DNA of 64,000 bases. Source: Chondromyces crocatus (GTDB taxonomy: Bacteria; Myxococcota_A; Polyangia; Polyangiales; Polyangiaceae). The translations under genes and the position numbers were made by a program. The notes under the pieces are model-generated. The model was given only the letters and a program-made list of their open reading frames with translations, searched no databases and was not told where the DNA came from. The DNA is taken from assembly GCF_001189295.1 (NCBI RefSeq), contig NZ_CP012159.1, positions 1,054,001-1,118,000 on the forward strand, in the 5' to 3' direction. How positions within the stretch are numbered: position 1 is the stretch's first letter; every line of letters begins with the position of its first letter. This document shows positions 24,449 through 35,099 of this stretch, piece by piece.

Positions 24449-25675
24449 TTACCCTGCGAAGCTCGACATCTGGGTGAGCGGCAGGAGGATCGAGACCGCG
24501 ATGAACCCGACTGCGCCTCCCATGACGACGATGATCAGGGGTTCGAGGATGCTGGTCAGCGCCTGAATCTGCGACTCGACCTCCGTGTCGTACGCGTCGG
24601 CCACGCTCTTCAGCATCTCCTCCAGCTGACCCGTGCGCTCGCCGATGGCGATCATGTGCGTCACGAGCGGAGGGAATCGGCCGCTCCGCTTGAGGGGGTC
24701 GGCGATGCTCTGCCCTTCACGGATCGAGCTGATGGCGTCCCCCACCACCTTCTCCAGATCGGCATTCCCGAGCACGCTGCGCACGATGTTCATGGCGGTG
24801 AGCAGCTCCACGCCCGAGGAAAGCAGGGTCGCCAGCGTGCGCGAAAACCGCGCGATCGACACCTTCTGGAGCACCCGGCCGAACAGCGGCAGCTTGAGGA
24901 CGATGGCGTCCCACTTGAGTCGCCCCTCCGGGGTCCTCACCCACTTCCGGAACAGGGTCACACCGACCACCGTGATCAGGACGAACACCCACCAGTAGCC
25001 GGCGAGGAGATCCGACACGAAGATCAGCAGCGCCGTGTACCAGGGCAGCGCTTGATCCATCGACGCGAAGATGGAGGTGATGTTCGGCACCACGCCGACC
25101 ATGAGACCGGTGATCAAGCCAGCGCCGATGAGTGTCAGGAAGATGGGGTAGACCAGCGCGCCGGTGACCTTGCCCTTGAGCTTCGCCTGCGACTCCATGA
25201 ACTGGGTCAGGCGCTCCAGCACGGCCTCCAGCGTGCCGGAGGCCTCTCCAGCGCGGACCATGTTCGTGTACAGGCCGGGGAAGATCTTCGGATGCGCCTC
25301 CAGTGATTTCGCGAAGCTTTGCCCCTCACGCACCTGTTCGCGCACCTGCGTGAGCACGCGCTTGAGTGTCTCCTTCTCGACCTGATCGATCAGCGCGTTC
25401 AGCGACTCGAGCAGCGGCACGCCAGCCTTGAGCAGCGTGGCGAGCTGCCGCGTCATCAGGGCGACGTCGCCGGTGCTCGGCCGGCCGAAAAAGGCCTTCA
25501 GGTTGATGCTGCCGCCGCTCTTGGACGCCTTGTCGTGCGCCTCGCTGGCGCTCGTCAGCATGATGCCGTCCTTGCGCAGGACGACCCTCAGCGTCTTGGC
25601 GTTCTCCGCGTCGCGGACGCCTTTGACCGGCTTTCCGGTGCTGGCGAGGATGCCTCGATATTCGAAGACGGCCAC
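24449..25675 (-). CDS. gspF: Type II secretion inner-membrane protein GspF
   Basis: 408 residues, standard length. It contains two T2SSF domains (about 70-195 and 273-395), each with the E-G-x-S/xxG pattern (VREGQSFAKSLEAHPKIFP, IREGQSIADPLKRSGRFPP) and GERTGQLEEML, plus three membrane helices. GspF is the polytopic platform protein that couples GspE to pseudopilus assembly. The start is GTG at 25675, ten bases after the gspE stop. Confidence 0.95.
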   Translation of the reverse strand: MAVFEYRGILASTGKPVKGVRDAENAKTLRVVLRKDGIMLTSASEAHDKASKSGGSINLKAFFGRPSTGDVALMTRQLATLLKAGVPLLESLNALIDQVEKETLKRVLTQVREQVREGQSFAKSLEAHPKIFPGLYTNMVRAGEASGTLEAVLERLTQFMESQAKLKGKVTGALVYPIFLTLIGAGLITGLMVGVVPNITSIFASMDQALPWYTALLIFVSDLLAGYWWVFVLITVVGVTLFRKWVRTPEGRLKWDAIVLKLPLFGRVLQKVSIARFSRTLATLLSSGVELLTAMNIVRSVLGNADLEKVVGDAISSIREGQSIADPLKRSGRFPPLVTHMIAIGERTGQLEEMLKSVADAYDTEVESQIQALTSILEPLIIVVMGGAVGFIAVSILLPLTQMSSFAG

Positions 25676-25685
25676 GAGGAACCCC

Positions 25686-27461
<1,776 letters not shown>

Positions 27462-27531
27462 GCTCCCTCTTATCACCTCACCAGGTTGCGCTCGACGCTC
27501 CCGTCCTGGCGGGCAGGCGCGCCGTGGCGCG

Positions 27532-30105
27532 CTACTCCACCGACTCCCCTTGCGGTCGTGCGCGCTGGGGACGAACGCGAGGCGCGCGCGGCGTTCGCGG
27601 CACGGGCCCACCACCCTCGTCCACCGCCGGAGCGCCGCCCATGGAGGTATCGTCCGCGCTCTTCGCACCGAAGGACGGCATTCCGATGGGCTCGACCGGC
27701 GAGTGCACCATGCGATCGCGGGGACGAGACTCCTCCTCCAGGCGGATTCGCTCTTCCTCCTTGATCATCGACTGTCGGATGTCTTCGACCAAACCGTTCT
27801 GACGACCCCAGTCGCGCGGTGGCTCCCAGGTCTTGCCGTCCGCGAACACGAAGTAGCGATCGATGAACTCCTGCCGCTCCTCCATCTTCCGCTCGAAGAT
27901 GGCCCGGAGATCGTCCTGATTCCGGATCACGTAGGGCGTGAGGATGAGCAGCAGGTTGGTCTTCGTGGTCGTCTTCTTCGACTGCTTGAAGAGGAAGCCG
28001 AGGACGGGCAGATCCCCGAGGATGGGGATCTTGGTGTCGGCGTTGATCACCGCGTCGCGGACGAGGCCGCCGATGACGACCGTCTGCTGATCCTTGACGG
28101 TGAGGATGGTCTCCGCCGTGCGCTTGTTGATGGGGATCGCCCCGAGGGCGCCGACGGCGGGACCCGCGTCGGAGATCTCCTCGGAGATCTCCATCCGCAC
28201 GAGGTCGGAGTCGTTGATGTGAGGCGTGACGGTGATCGTCGTACCGACGTCCTGGCGGGGCGCAGCGAAGCCACCGAACCCGCCGAGGAGACCGCCGAGG
28301 CCCATTCCACCCGCCGCGCCGGCGGCGCCGGCGAGCCCGGCCATGCCGCCTGCGGCCCCGCCGATGTTGGTCTGCAGCGGGATGTTCTGGCCGATGGAGA
28401 TCTTCGCCTCCTCGTTGTCGGTCGCGATGATGTGAGGCGTGGCGAGCACGTTCGAATCACCGTTCTTTGCGAGCCAGTGCAGCACCACGCCGAGGCCGGG
28501 GATGGAGACGCCCGTTCCGAGCAGGTTGTTCGACCCCTGGATCTCGGGGCCACGGATGCCGAGCGCGAGGGCTTCGAGGTTGGCCGGTACGCCGAGGATG
28601 GACTGCCCCGGGTTGTTACCGCCGTAGATGAAGGCGTCGTCGGTCGCGACGGTGCTGAACGGAGAGCCTGCGTGGTAGCCGACGCCCCAGTCCTTCACGC
28701 GATCGACGCTCACGTCCATGATCACGGCTTCGATGAAGACCTGACGCCGTGGCATGTCGAGTTCGTCGATGACGCCGCGGAGCTGCGCGTAGTCGCGCAT
28801 CGAGGAGGTGACGACCAGCTTGTTACTGGCCTCGTCGCACGTCACCTTGATCTGGCCTTCGAAGAGGGTCTCCGCGGAGCCCGGGATGGGGGGACCTGCG
28901 TTGGCTGCGCCGCGCTGAGCGCCCGCGCCACGACCGCCCATCGCCCCGCTGCTCGACGATCCGGCCGAGCCGCCGAGGATCTGGTTCAGGGTCGTCGAGA
29001 TGTCCTTGCAGAGCGCGTGCTGTAGCGGCAGGACGTGGATCTGGCCCTCGCCCGTCTGGGGCACGTCGAGGCGCTTCAGGATCGCGAGCACCCGCATGTA
29101 GTCCGGCTCGGTGGCCGTGAGGATCAGCGAGTTGGTGCGGTCGTCGGCGATGATCCGCGACTTGCCACCCCCACCGCTGCCTGCGGCACCCGGGCCCGCC
29201 TTGCCGCCGCTGGCCGCCTTGGAAGGATCGAGGATGTCGCCGAGCTTGGTGGCCATGTCGGCAGCCGACGCGTAATGCACAGGCTGCACCCAGAGCTGCT
29301 CGCCGGCGCCTCCGACGTCGATGGCCTCGATGATCTGCAGCATGCGCTGGATGTTGCTGCCGGTGTCGGTGATGATCAGCAGGTTCCCCGGCGTGTAGAC
29401 GGCGATGTCACCGTCCTTCGACTTGAACTTCATGAGCACCTGGCTCGCCTCGTTGGCGTCCACGTTGCTCAGCCGGTAGAGCCGGGTGACGTAGCGGTCC
29501 TCGTTGGGTACGGGAGCCGCCATGCCGAACACGGGGGTCGTGTCGTTCACGACGCCCTGGGTCTCAACGATCTTCAGGAAGCGCCCGTGCGGGATGACCG
29601 TCATCCCGTTGGTCTGCAGGATCGACAGGAAGGCGCTGTAGGCCTCCGCGGCGGTGACCTTCTCGGGCGCGTAGACGCTCGCCTTGATCTGGCGGAGCTT
29701 GCCGCCATAGATGAAGCGGCGGCCGGTGATGTTGCTGATCGCCTTGACCAGCTCCGGCAGCTCGGCCTCTTCCAGGTTGAACGAGACGCGGTAGCCGCCC
29801 GGCTTGGGCTTGAACTCGATCTCCTGGACACCTTGCTTGACGCTCGCCATCGGGTCGTCGTCGCCGGGTGCGTTGCCAGGGGCCACGGGAGCCGCCGCAG
29901 CGGGCCCGGGGGTGGCGGCGCGCGGGGTCACACCAGCAGCGGGTGGGCGCTCGATCTGACGCTGCGCCGGGGTGCGAAGCACGGGGTTCCCGCGTGCCGG
30001 TTGCGCCTGGGCTGCTGGCGCGGCCGCCGCGAGGGCGAGCGCCAGAGCGGACGTGGAGACCAGTCGCGCGCGGCGGAGGGATCGCTCGGGGGAAATCATT
30101 GCCAT
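27532..30105 (-). CDS. gspD: Type II secretion outer-membrane secretin GspD
   Basis: 857 residues. Signal peptide about 1-35 (STSALALALAAAAPAAQA). A Pro/Ala-rich linker comes next, then the N0 domain (VSFNLEEAELPELVKAISNITG), N1-N3 ring domains, and the secretin pore from about residue 520 (RQVFIEAVIMDV, VPILGDLPVLGFLFK-like end). Gly/Ala-rich insertions lie near residue 610 (GGAAGGMAGLAGAAGAAGG) and in N3 (GAMGGRGAGAQRG). It forms the multimeric outer-membrane channel. An ATG two codons later is an equally good start. No lipobox is seen, so a pilotin would be needed from elsewhere. Confidence 0.95.
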   Translation of the reverse strand: MAMISPERSLRRARLVSTSALALALAAAAPAAQAQPARGNPVLRTPAQRQIERPPAAGVTPRAATPGPAAAAPVAPGNAPGDDDPMASVKQGVQEIEFKPKPGGYRVSFNLEEAELPELVKAISNITGRRFIYGGKLRQIKASVYAPEKVTAAEAYSAFLSILQTNGMTVIPHGRFLKIVETQGVVNDTTPVFGMAAPVPNEDRYVTRLYRLSNVDANEASQVLMKFKSKDGDIAVYTPGNLLIITDTGSNIQRMLQIIEAIDVGGAGEQLWVQPVHYASAADMATKLGDILDPSKAASGGKAGPGAAGSGGGGKSRIIADDRTNSLILTATEPDYMRVLAILKRLDVPQTGEGQIHVLPLQHALCKDISTTLNQILGGSAGSSSSGAMGGRGAGAQRGAANAGPPIPGSAETLFEGQIKVTCDEASNKLVVTSSMRDYAQLRGVIDELDMPRRQVFIEAVIMDVSVDRVKDWGVGYHAGSPFSTVATDDAFIYGGNNPGQSILGVPANLEALALGIRGPEIQGSNNLLGTGVSIPGLGVVLHWLAKNGDSNVLATPHIIATDNEEAKISIGQNIPLQTNIGGAAGGMAGLAGAAGAAGGMGLGGLLGGFGGFAAPRQDVGTTITVTPHINDSDLVRMEISEEISDAGPAVGALGAIPINKRTAETILTVKDQQTVVIGGLVRDAVINADTKIPILGDLPVLGFLFKQSKKTTTKTNLLLILTPYVIRNQDDLRAIFERKMEERQEFIDRYFVFADGKTWEPPRDWGRQNGLVEDIRQSMIKEEERIRLEEESRPRDRMVHSPVEPIGMPSFGAKSADDTSMGGAPAVDEGGGPVPRTPRAPRVRPQRARPQGESVE

Positions 30106-30180
30106 CGGAGTCGGTCCGGCTTCTGTACTGCGTCCTCGGAGGTAGGGAAGCGTGGAGGAGGGGATCGGTCTGAAAAAACG

Positions 30181-30480
30181 CTACTGAGACTCAATCGCCG
30201 GCGTGGTGGGGACCGCATTGCGCAAGCGGCGCGGGGTGCGAAGCGGCTTTCCCGCGGCGGTGGGCTTGTCGGTCGCTGCGCCCTCCTCGGGGAGGGCCTC
30301 CTCCTCGTCGACCGTCGCGGCGCTCTCGCCCTCGGTCGGGAGCACCGCGCGGGTGATGGTCACGAGCATGACGCTCACGACCGTCACGAACGCCACCGAG
30401 CCGAGCGCGAACGCGCACACGTGGATCAGCGTCCGTCGGAGCAAGCTCCCTTCGTTCATCATGCCGATCAACCGCGCCAT
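30181..30480 (-). CDS. Small single-pass membrane protein between gspC and gspD
   Basis: 99 residues. A membrane helix at about 20-43 (HVCAFALGSVAFVTVVSVML) follows a short N-terminus, then a 55-residue Glu/Pro/Ala-rich tail. It lies between gspC (91-bp gap) and gspD (75-bp gap) on the same strand, so it is very probably co-transcribed. I do not recognise the family. Position and topology suggest an accessory part of the inner-membrane platform, possibly touching GspC or GspD; this is inference. Confidence 0.7.
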   Translation of the reverse strand: MARLIGMMNEGSLLRRTLIHVCAFALGSVAFVTVVSVMLVTITRAVLPTEGESAATVDEEEALPEEGAATDKPTAAGKPLRTPRRLRNAVPTTPAIESQ

Positions 30481-30571
30481 CGATTTCCCGCCTCCGGTGT
30501 TTTGAGCACCAACCTCGTGCGTCCTCGATCATTCCCGTGCGGCGCGCTCCGCCGCGGCAGTCTCCACGCCA

Positions 30572-31534
30572 TCACTTGATGTTGAAGTCGATGTTCAAGG
30601 GGTTGCCCTTGCGCTGCACGCTCACCGACAGCCGATCTGCGCTGCGGAGCCGCGCATAGGCTTCCAGTGCCTTCTGCGGATCGCTCATCTCGAAGCCGTT
30701 GATGCTCTGCAGGCGATCGCCGTTCTCCAGCCCCAGCGTGCCGAGGAGCGAGTCGGGGCGGACGCCGAAGAGGCGGATGCCCACCACCTTGTCGCCCTCT
30801 TTCTCCGGCACGATGCGCGCGCTGCGCATCAGCTCCGCCTGGTTCTCGAGGATCTGATCCACGACGCTGCGCTCGATGTTGAACTCGGTCTCGCTCACCT
30901 TGTGGATCTTCGAGGCGATGTCGGCCGGGACCTTGCGGCCGCGGCCGCGCTTGCTGGTGTCGGGAGCGGCCGTGGCGGCAGGCTTCGGCGCGGCGACGAT
31001 CTTGTCGCGCATCGACGCCTGGCAGCGCGCGCCGCCCGTGCCAGCGGTGAGCCACACCCGATCCCAGCCGACGTAGTAGACCGTCTTGCCGTTGAACTCG
31101 TCGCCCTGACGCCGCATCTGCGTCTTGCCGTCGGATCCAGCGAATGCCGCGAACGACCACTCTGGATCGTCGGACTGCGAGATGAGCACCACCTTGGTGT
31201 TGTCGCAGGGCGGATCGTCGTACGGGTCCTCGGGGTTGTGGACTTCCTCCTCGTGGCTCACCGACAGATCCAGCGGCTTGCCGTCGAGCGGTCCGGTGAC
31301 CGAGTCGAACGGGTTCCGTGACAGGATGGCCGCGGCGCTCGTGGCGTGGTCCTGGTTGCCCGGCACGGTGGTGGATGCGCGCGGCGTCGCTGGTGGCGGT
31401 GTGGGGACCGCCCCTTCGGAGATGTTCGACGCGACCATCTGTCCCATCCCCGATGCCTGGAAATAGGCCGCGATGGCGATCAGTACGCAGACGATCGCTG
31501 GAAAATACCGCTTGAGGATCGCGTCAAAACCCAT
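30572..31534 (-). CDS. gspC: Type II secretion protein GspC with C-terminal PDZ domain
   Basis: 320 residues. A membrane helix near 12-28 (AIVCVLIAIAAYFQ), then the homology region (SAAAILSRNPFDSVTG ... VVLISQSDDPEWSFAAFAG), then a linker and a PDZ domain in the last 90 residues (VVGIRLFGVRPDSLLGTLGLENGDRLQSINGF). GspC connects the inner-membrane platform to the GspD secretin and helps recognise substrates. It is the first gene of the 14-gene operon, and 228 bp separate it from the upstream NtrC-type regulator gene. Confidence 0.92.
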   Translation of the reverse strand: MGFDAILKRYFPAIVCVLIAIAAYFQASGMGQMVASNISEGAVPTPPPATPRASTTVPGNQDHATSAAAILSRNPFDSVTGPLDGKPLDLSVSHEEEVHNPEDPYDDPPCDNTKVVLISQSDDPEWSFAAFAGSDGKTQMRRQGDEFNGKTVYYVGWDRVWLTAGTGGARCQASMRDKIVAAPKPAATAAPDTSKRGRGRKVPADIASKIHKVSETEFNIERSVVDQILENQAELMRSARIVPEKEGDKVVGIRLFGVRPDSLLGTLGLENGDRLQSINGFEMSDPQKALEAYARLRSADRLSVSVQRKGNPLNIDFNIK

Positions 31535-31657
31535 GCGCCCGACTCCGTGTAAGCGAGTCCCGTGCCAGAGGTCAATGCCCCCGCCGTCCGGCCCGTCGAC
31601 CGTTCAGAAAGGGCGTGTAGAACCGCATATCGTCTCACGCGCCATATTCTCACAACC

Positions 31658-31676
31658 CTGGATCGACGGGATCCAG
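31658..31676. promoter_or_regulatory. Inverted repeat CTGGATC-N5-GATCCAG upstream of the gsp operon
   Basis: Perfect 7-bp arms (31658-31664 and 31670-31676) lie 124 bp before the gspC start. It could be an operator for the operon or a hairpin ending the regulator transcript; no T run follows on the minus strand, which favours an operator. It also lies within reach of an enhancer-binding protein such as the one encoded next door. Confidence 0.3.
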
Positions 31677-31708
31677 CGCGCCAAGGTGGCGCACGAGGGG
31701 GGCTCTCG

Positions 31709-31724
31709 GGAAAGGGCTTTGCCA
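31709..31724 (-). promoter_or_regulatory. Weak sigma-54-like promoter match before gspC
   Basis: The minus strand reads TGGCAAAGCCCTTTCC, against the sigma-54 consensus TGGCACRNNNNTTGCW. The -24 GG and most of the left half fit, but the -12 GC dinucleotide is TC here. It is noted because the neighbouring gene is a sigma-54 activator. On its own the match is poor. Confidence 0.18.
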
Positions 31725-31762
31725 ATCTGACAATCCGACCCTGAGGTCCGTGGATGCGACCA

Positions 31763-33193
31763 TCAGCTTCCCGTCGAGCCCGCTGGTGGGCTCGCGCCAC
31801 CCTCGAGCTCGCCCAGCTTCCGGTAAATCGTCCGCGTCGAGATCCCGAGGAGCTGTGCTGCCAGCGACTTGTCGCCGTGCGCGTACCGCAGCGTCTCACG
31901 GATGAGCCGTCGCTCCACCTCGTCGAGCGGCGTTCCCACGGAGAAGGTGAGGGTGCTGGGCGTCGCCTCGGCCACATCACGAACTGCGTCGGGCAGGTCG
32001 TCCACCGACAGACGATCTCCGCGGCACAGCACCACGGCGCGCTCGACGACGTTTTCCAGCTCGCGAACATTGCCGGGCCAGGGGTAATCCAGCAGCCGCG
32101 CCAGCACCTCTCGGGGCGCTTCCAGGCGGCTGCGGTTGTTCTTGGCGCAGTACACCCCGAGGAAGTGATCGACCAGGAGCGGGATGTCTTCCCGTCGCGC
32201 GCGCAGCGGCGGCGCCGTGATGGCGATGACGTTGAGCCGGTAGAACAGGTCTTCGCGGAAGCGGCCTGCCGAGACCTCGGCGCGCAGATCCTTGTTCGTC
32301 GCCGCAACCACGCGCACATCCGCGCGCTGCGTGTCGCCGCCCACCGGCTCGTACTCGCCTTCCTGGAGTACGCGCAGCAACTTGACCTGCACTGCGGGCG
32401 ACAGCTCCCCGATCTCGTCGAGGAACAGCGAGCCGCCTCCTGCCCGCGCGAAGCGCCCTTCTCGGCGCGTCAACGCCCCGGTGAACGCCCCGCGCTCGTG
32501 TCCGAACAGCTCGGCTTCGAGGATGGACTCGGGGATGGCCGCGCAGTTCACTGCCACGAAGGGGCCCCGCGCGCGCGTGCTCCGCTCGTGGATGTAGCGG
32601 GCCAAGAGCTCTTTTCCGGTGCCGCTCTCCCCGAGGACGAGCACCGTCGCGCTGGAGGGGGCCGCTTGCGTGGCCACGTCCAGGACCCGCCGCAGCGCTG
32701 GGCTGGAGCCCACGATCTCGCGCCTCGTGAGCAGCTTGATCTCTTGCTTCAGCGAGCGGTTCTCCGCGACCAGCGACTGCCGCTCCGCCGCCTTGCGCAC
32801 GCTCTTGATGATCGTCATGCGCTTGAGTGGCTTCTCGACGAAGTCGTACGCGCCCTCGCGCATGGCCTGTACGGCGGTCTCGACGGTGCCGTAGGCGGTC
32901 ATCATCACCACCTCGGTGTCGGGCGACACCTGCTTCAAGGCGCGCATCAGCTCGATGCCGCTCGTGCCTGGCATCATCAGGTCGGTCAAGACGACCTGGA
33001 CCCGGTGGCTGCGTGCGAGATCGAGGGCCGTACGCGCGCTGTCCGCCGTGAGCACGCGCATGCCGTCGCGCTGAAAGATCTTCTGGATCGACGCCAGGTT
33101 CGAGGCGTCGTCGTCGACCACCAGGACCGTGGGGTTGCCTGCCAGCTCCGATCCTGCGGGTTCTGGCTGTCCCCCCGCCTGCTCGTCAGCCAT
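31763..33193 (-). CDS. NtrC-family sigma-54-dependent response regulator
   Basis: 476 residues. A receiver domain (about 20-140) has the phospho-acceptor D71 in VVLTDLMMP and acidic pair D27-D28. The AAA+ domain (about 155-390) has Walker A GESGTGKE, the intact sigma-54 contact loop GAFTGA, Walker B GGSLFLDEIGE and the arginine-finger region. A C-terminal Fis-type helix-turn-helix follows (KSLAAQLLGISTRTIYRKL). It would activate sigma-54 promoters when phosphorylated. No histidine kinase is seen in the window. It sits directly upstream of gspC on the same strand, so control of secretion is plausible but unproven. Confidence 0.95.
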   Translation of the reverse strand: MADEQAGGQPEPAGSELAGNPTVLVVDDDASNLASIQKIFQRDGMRVLTADSARTALDLARSHRVQVVLTDLMMPGTSGIELMRALKQVSPDTEVVMMTAYGTVETAVQAMREGAYDFVEKPLKRMTIIKSVRKAAERQSLVAENRSLKQEIKLLTRREIVGSSPALRRVLDVATQAAPSSATVLVLGESGTGKELLARYIHERSTRARGPFVAVNCAAIPESILEAELFGHERGAFTGALTRREGRFARAGGGSLFLDEIGELSPAVQVKLLRVLQEGEYEPVGGDTQRADVRVVAATNKDLRAEVSAGRFREDLFYRLNVIAITAPPLRARREDIPLLVDHFLGVYCAKNNRSRLEAPREVLARLLDYPWPGNVRELENVVERAVVLCRGDRLSVDDLPDAVRDVAEATPSTLTFSVGTPLDEVERRLIRETLRYAHGDKSLAAQLLGISTRTIYRKLGELEGGASPPAGSTGS

Positions 33194-33289
33194 CGGGGCA
33201 CTATGTCACGCGAGCGGATGGAGTGTCCAGGCGCGCTCCCGATGTCAAAATGGCAACGGGCTACTCCGTGGATGCGCGTGATCGCCAAA

Positions 33290-33345
33290 GGCGCGACGTC
33301 TGCGGCGCGACGTCTGCGGCGCGACGTCTGCGGCGCGACGTCTGA
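33290..33345. repeat. Four tandem copies of a 14-bp unit containing GACGTC
   Basis: The unit GGCGCGACGTCTGC is repeated at 33290, 33304, 33318 and 33332, the last ending in A. Each copy contains the palindrome GACGTC, so four sites are spaced 14 bp apart, about 100-150 bp upstream of the start of the NtrC-type regulator gene. This could be a cluster of regulator sites or a simple-sequence expansion. The remaining intergenic DNA (33194-33404) shows nothing else. Confidence 0.85.
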
Positions 33346-33404
33346 ACCTCATCGCAGCCGGCGCGCTCGCCAGAGCACGGCGCCGACAGGGTGCGGGCCG
33401 AAGC

Positions 33405-33962
33405 TCAGCGAAGGAGCTTCGAGAGATGCCGGAACGGCTCGGTCCCTGCGACGCGCAACCAGTCGAACACCACCGTCTCCATCGTGGTGATGGTCGCGCC
33501 CGCGCCCTGGCACAGATCGAGGCCAACCTGTTTGTGATCATCACGACGCGACGAGACCCCGTCGAAGGGGACGAGCACGGGGACCCCACGAGCGCACAGC
33601 TCGCGCACCGTCTGGTACACGCACACGTGCGTCTCCATCCCCACGACGATCGCCACGCGCGCGCCGAGCTTCGACCACCGCGCCTCGAAGCCATCGGCCT
33701 CGCAGGCCGAGAAGGCCATCTTCGGCAGGACGTCGACCCCTGCCGCCGTCAGCTTCTCCTGGATGACCGGGATCGTCGGGCCGAGCCCCTTCGGGTACTG
33801 CTCGGTCGCGATCACCCCCGCCCCGAGCAGCTTCGCGGCCTCCAGCAGCACCGTCGTGGCCCGCGTCAGCGCCGCCAGCTGCGGCTCCGGCATCGCCGGC
33901 GCCAGGCGCTCCTGCACATCGACCACCAGGACCACACTCTCGGCAGGCTGTATCCGTCGCAT
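33405..33962 (-). CDS. Isochorismatase-family hydrolase
   Basis: 185 residues, typical of the compact bacterial group related to YcaC and nicotinamidases. The catalytic set is present: D15 in VVDVQERL, K81 in LPKMAFSA and the nucleophile C114 in GMETHVCVYQT, with the cis-peptide region just before it. The natural substrate (a small amide or ester) cannot be told. The start is ATG at 33962, preceded by GGTGAGGTGAGC. It follows the 150-residue gene with a two-base gap, which in turn overlaps the [2Fe-2S] gene, so three genes form one unit. Confidence 0.88.
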   Translation of the reverse strand: MRRIQPAESVVLVVDVQERLAPAMPEPQLAALTRATTVLLEAAKLLGAGVIATEQYPKGLGPTIPVIQEKLTAAGVDVLPKMAFSACEADGFEARWSKLGARVAIVVGMETHVCVYQTVRELCARGVPVLVPFDGVSSRRDDHKQVGLDLCQGAGATITTMETVVFDWLRVAGTEPFRHLSKLLR

Positions 33963-33964
33963 GC

Positions 33965-34417
33965 TCACCTCACCACCCGGAAGCTCCGGAGGAACCGGAT
34001 CAAGTCCCCCCGCAAATCGAACCTCAGCAACGCCTGGCCGATCTCTTCGCCGCCGTCTCCCTGGAGCACGAGCTTGCCGGGGAGCACGGTCATCGTCTCG
34101 ACCAGATCGTCGAGCCGCACCGTCTTCTCGCCCGCGAAGCGGCACGGGCGCCCCGCGTCGTCCTCGAACTGGAAGTCGTAGACGAGCTTGCCGGTGCGCA
34201 GCACGTCGAGCGCAAGCCGCCCCTTCAAGTAGCGATGCTCCGCCAGCCCCTCGGCGTCGATCTCCCCTTCGATCTCCGCCTCGGGGCGCCCCAGCAGGCC
34301 GCGCAGCCCCCCGTGGGTACGCGCCCGGACGGTGAACGACATCGGGCGCTCGGCGTGCGGTGACGTGACGAGGTGGTAGCTCCCCGTCATCGTCTCGTGA
34401 AACTCGATCCCCCTCAC
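33965..34417 (-). CDS. Conserved-looking hypothetical protein (FHETMTGSY motif)
   Basis: 150 residues from a GTG that overlaps the stop of the upstream gene (GTGA). It begins IEFHETMTGSYHL and is rich in beta-strand-like segments (GEIDAEGLAEHRYLKGRLALDVLR, YDFQFEDDAGRPCRFAGEKTV). I have an impression of similar beta-rich modules being attached to oxidoreductases in other bacteria, but I cannot confirm this. No signal peptide or membrane segment is present. Translational coupling to the [2Fe-2S] protein and to the isochorismatase suggests a shared process. Confidence 0.7.
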   Translation of the reverse strand: MRGIEFHETMTGSYHLVTSPHAERPMSFTVRARTHGGLRGLLGRPEAEIEGEIDAEGLAEHRYLKGRLALDVLRTGKLVYDFQFEDDAGRPCRFAGEKTVRLDDLVETMTVLPGKLVLQGDGGEEIGQALLRFDLRGDLIRFLRSFRVVR

Positions 34418-34845
34418 CCCGCCTCCGGACCTGCCGGCCCTCGGCGCAGCACCACGCCAGGCGCCGTCTGTGCTGCCTCGTCACGGACCGTGAGCGGCAG
34501 CGGCGGTCCCGCCGAGGCCATGTCGAAGTCTTCGGACGGCAACACCAGCCGCTCGACGCGCTCCCCCGCGACGAGCGCGTCCACGATCGCCGGCACGTCG
34601 TCGACCGTGACCCGGCCGTAGAAATACCCGTCGGGTTCCACGGCGATGACCGGGCCTGCCCAGCACACGTCGATGCATCCCGCCGTGCAGGGACGCATCT
34701 CCGTGCGGGCGAGACCCCGCTTGCCGATCTCGAGCTTGAGTGCTGCGTGGACCTCGGCCGCGCCCCGCTCTGCGCACGAGCCCTTCGGCGTGCCCTCGGG
34801 GCGGCGGTTCACACAGACGAACAGGTAACGCTTCCGCTGCGGCAC
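34414..34845 (-). CDS. Thioredoxin-like [2Fe-2S] ferredoxin
   Basis: 143 residues from the GTG at 34845; an ATG at 34911 would add 22 residues. C11 and C24 (CVNRRPEGTPKGSC, 12 residues between) with C57 and C61 (CIDVC) match the C-x12-C ... C-x3-C ligand pattern of the thioredoxin-like ferredoxins, followed by the usual GP..AVEPDGYFYGRV stretch. Two extra features stand out: another Cys at 53, and a 40-residue C-terminal tail. It would carry electrons for an oxidoreductase not obvious nearby. Confidence 0.85.
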   Translation of the reverse strand: MPQRKRYLFVCVNRRPEGTPKGSCAERGAAEVHAALKLEIGKRGLARTEMRPCTAGCIDVCWAGPVIAVEPDGYFYGRVTVDDVPAIVDALVAGERVERLVLPSEDFDMASAGPPLPLTVRDEAAQTAPGVVLRRGPAGPEAG

Positions 34846-35099
34846 GGGCCTATCCTCGTGCGTCACCTCCACCTGGTCAAGCCGGCCGCCTCGCCGCGAC
34901 CCTGGACACATTCCGCGTCATCGCGCGGTGCACCTCGATGCGGCGGTGCACGTCCTCGGCGTTTCGAGTGGGTCATGCACGCTTGCGGCGACGCGATCGG
35001 CCACTGCTTCTTGTGGCGTCTCGGGTCGAGCGCGATGGGCCTGATACAGGCCTGGGACCGCCGACCCGCCGCTTTGTCGGGCAGCGTCGGGTCAGCAGG

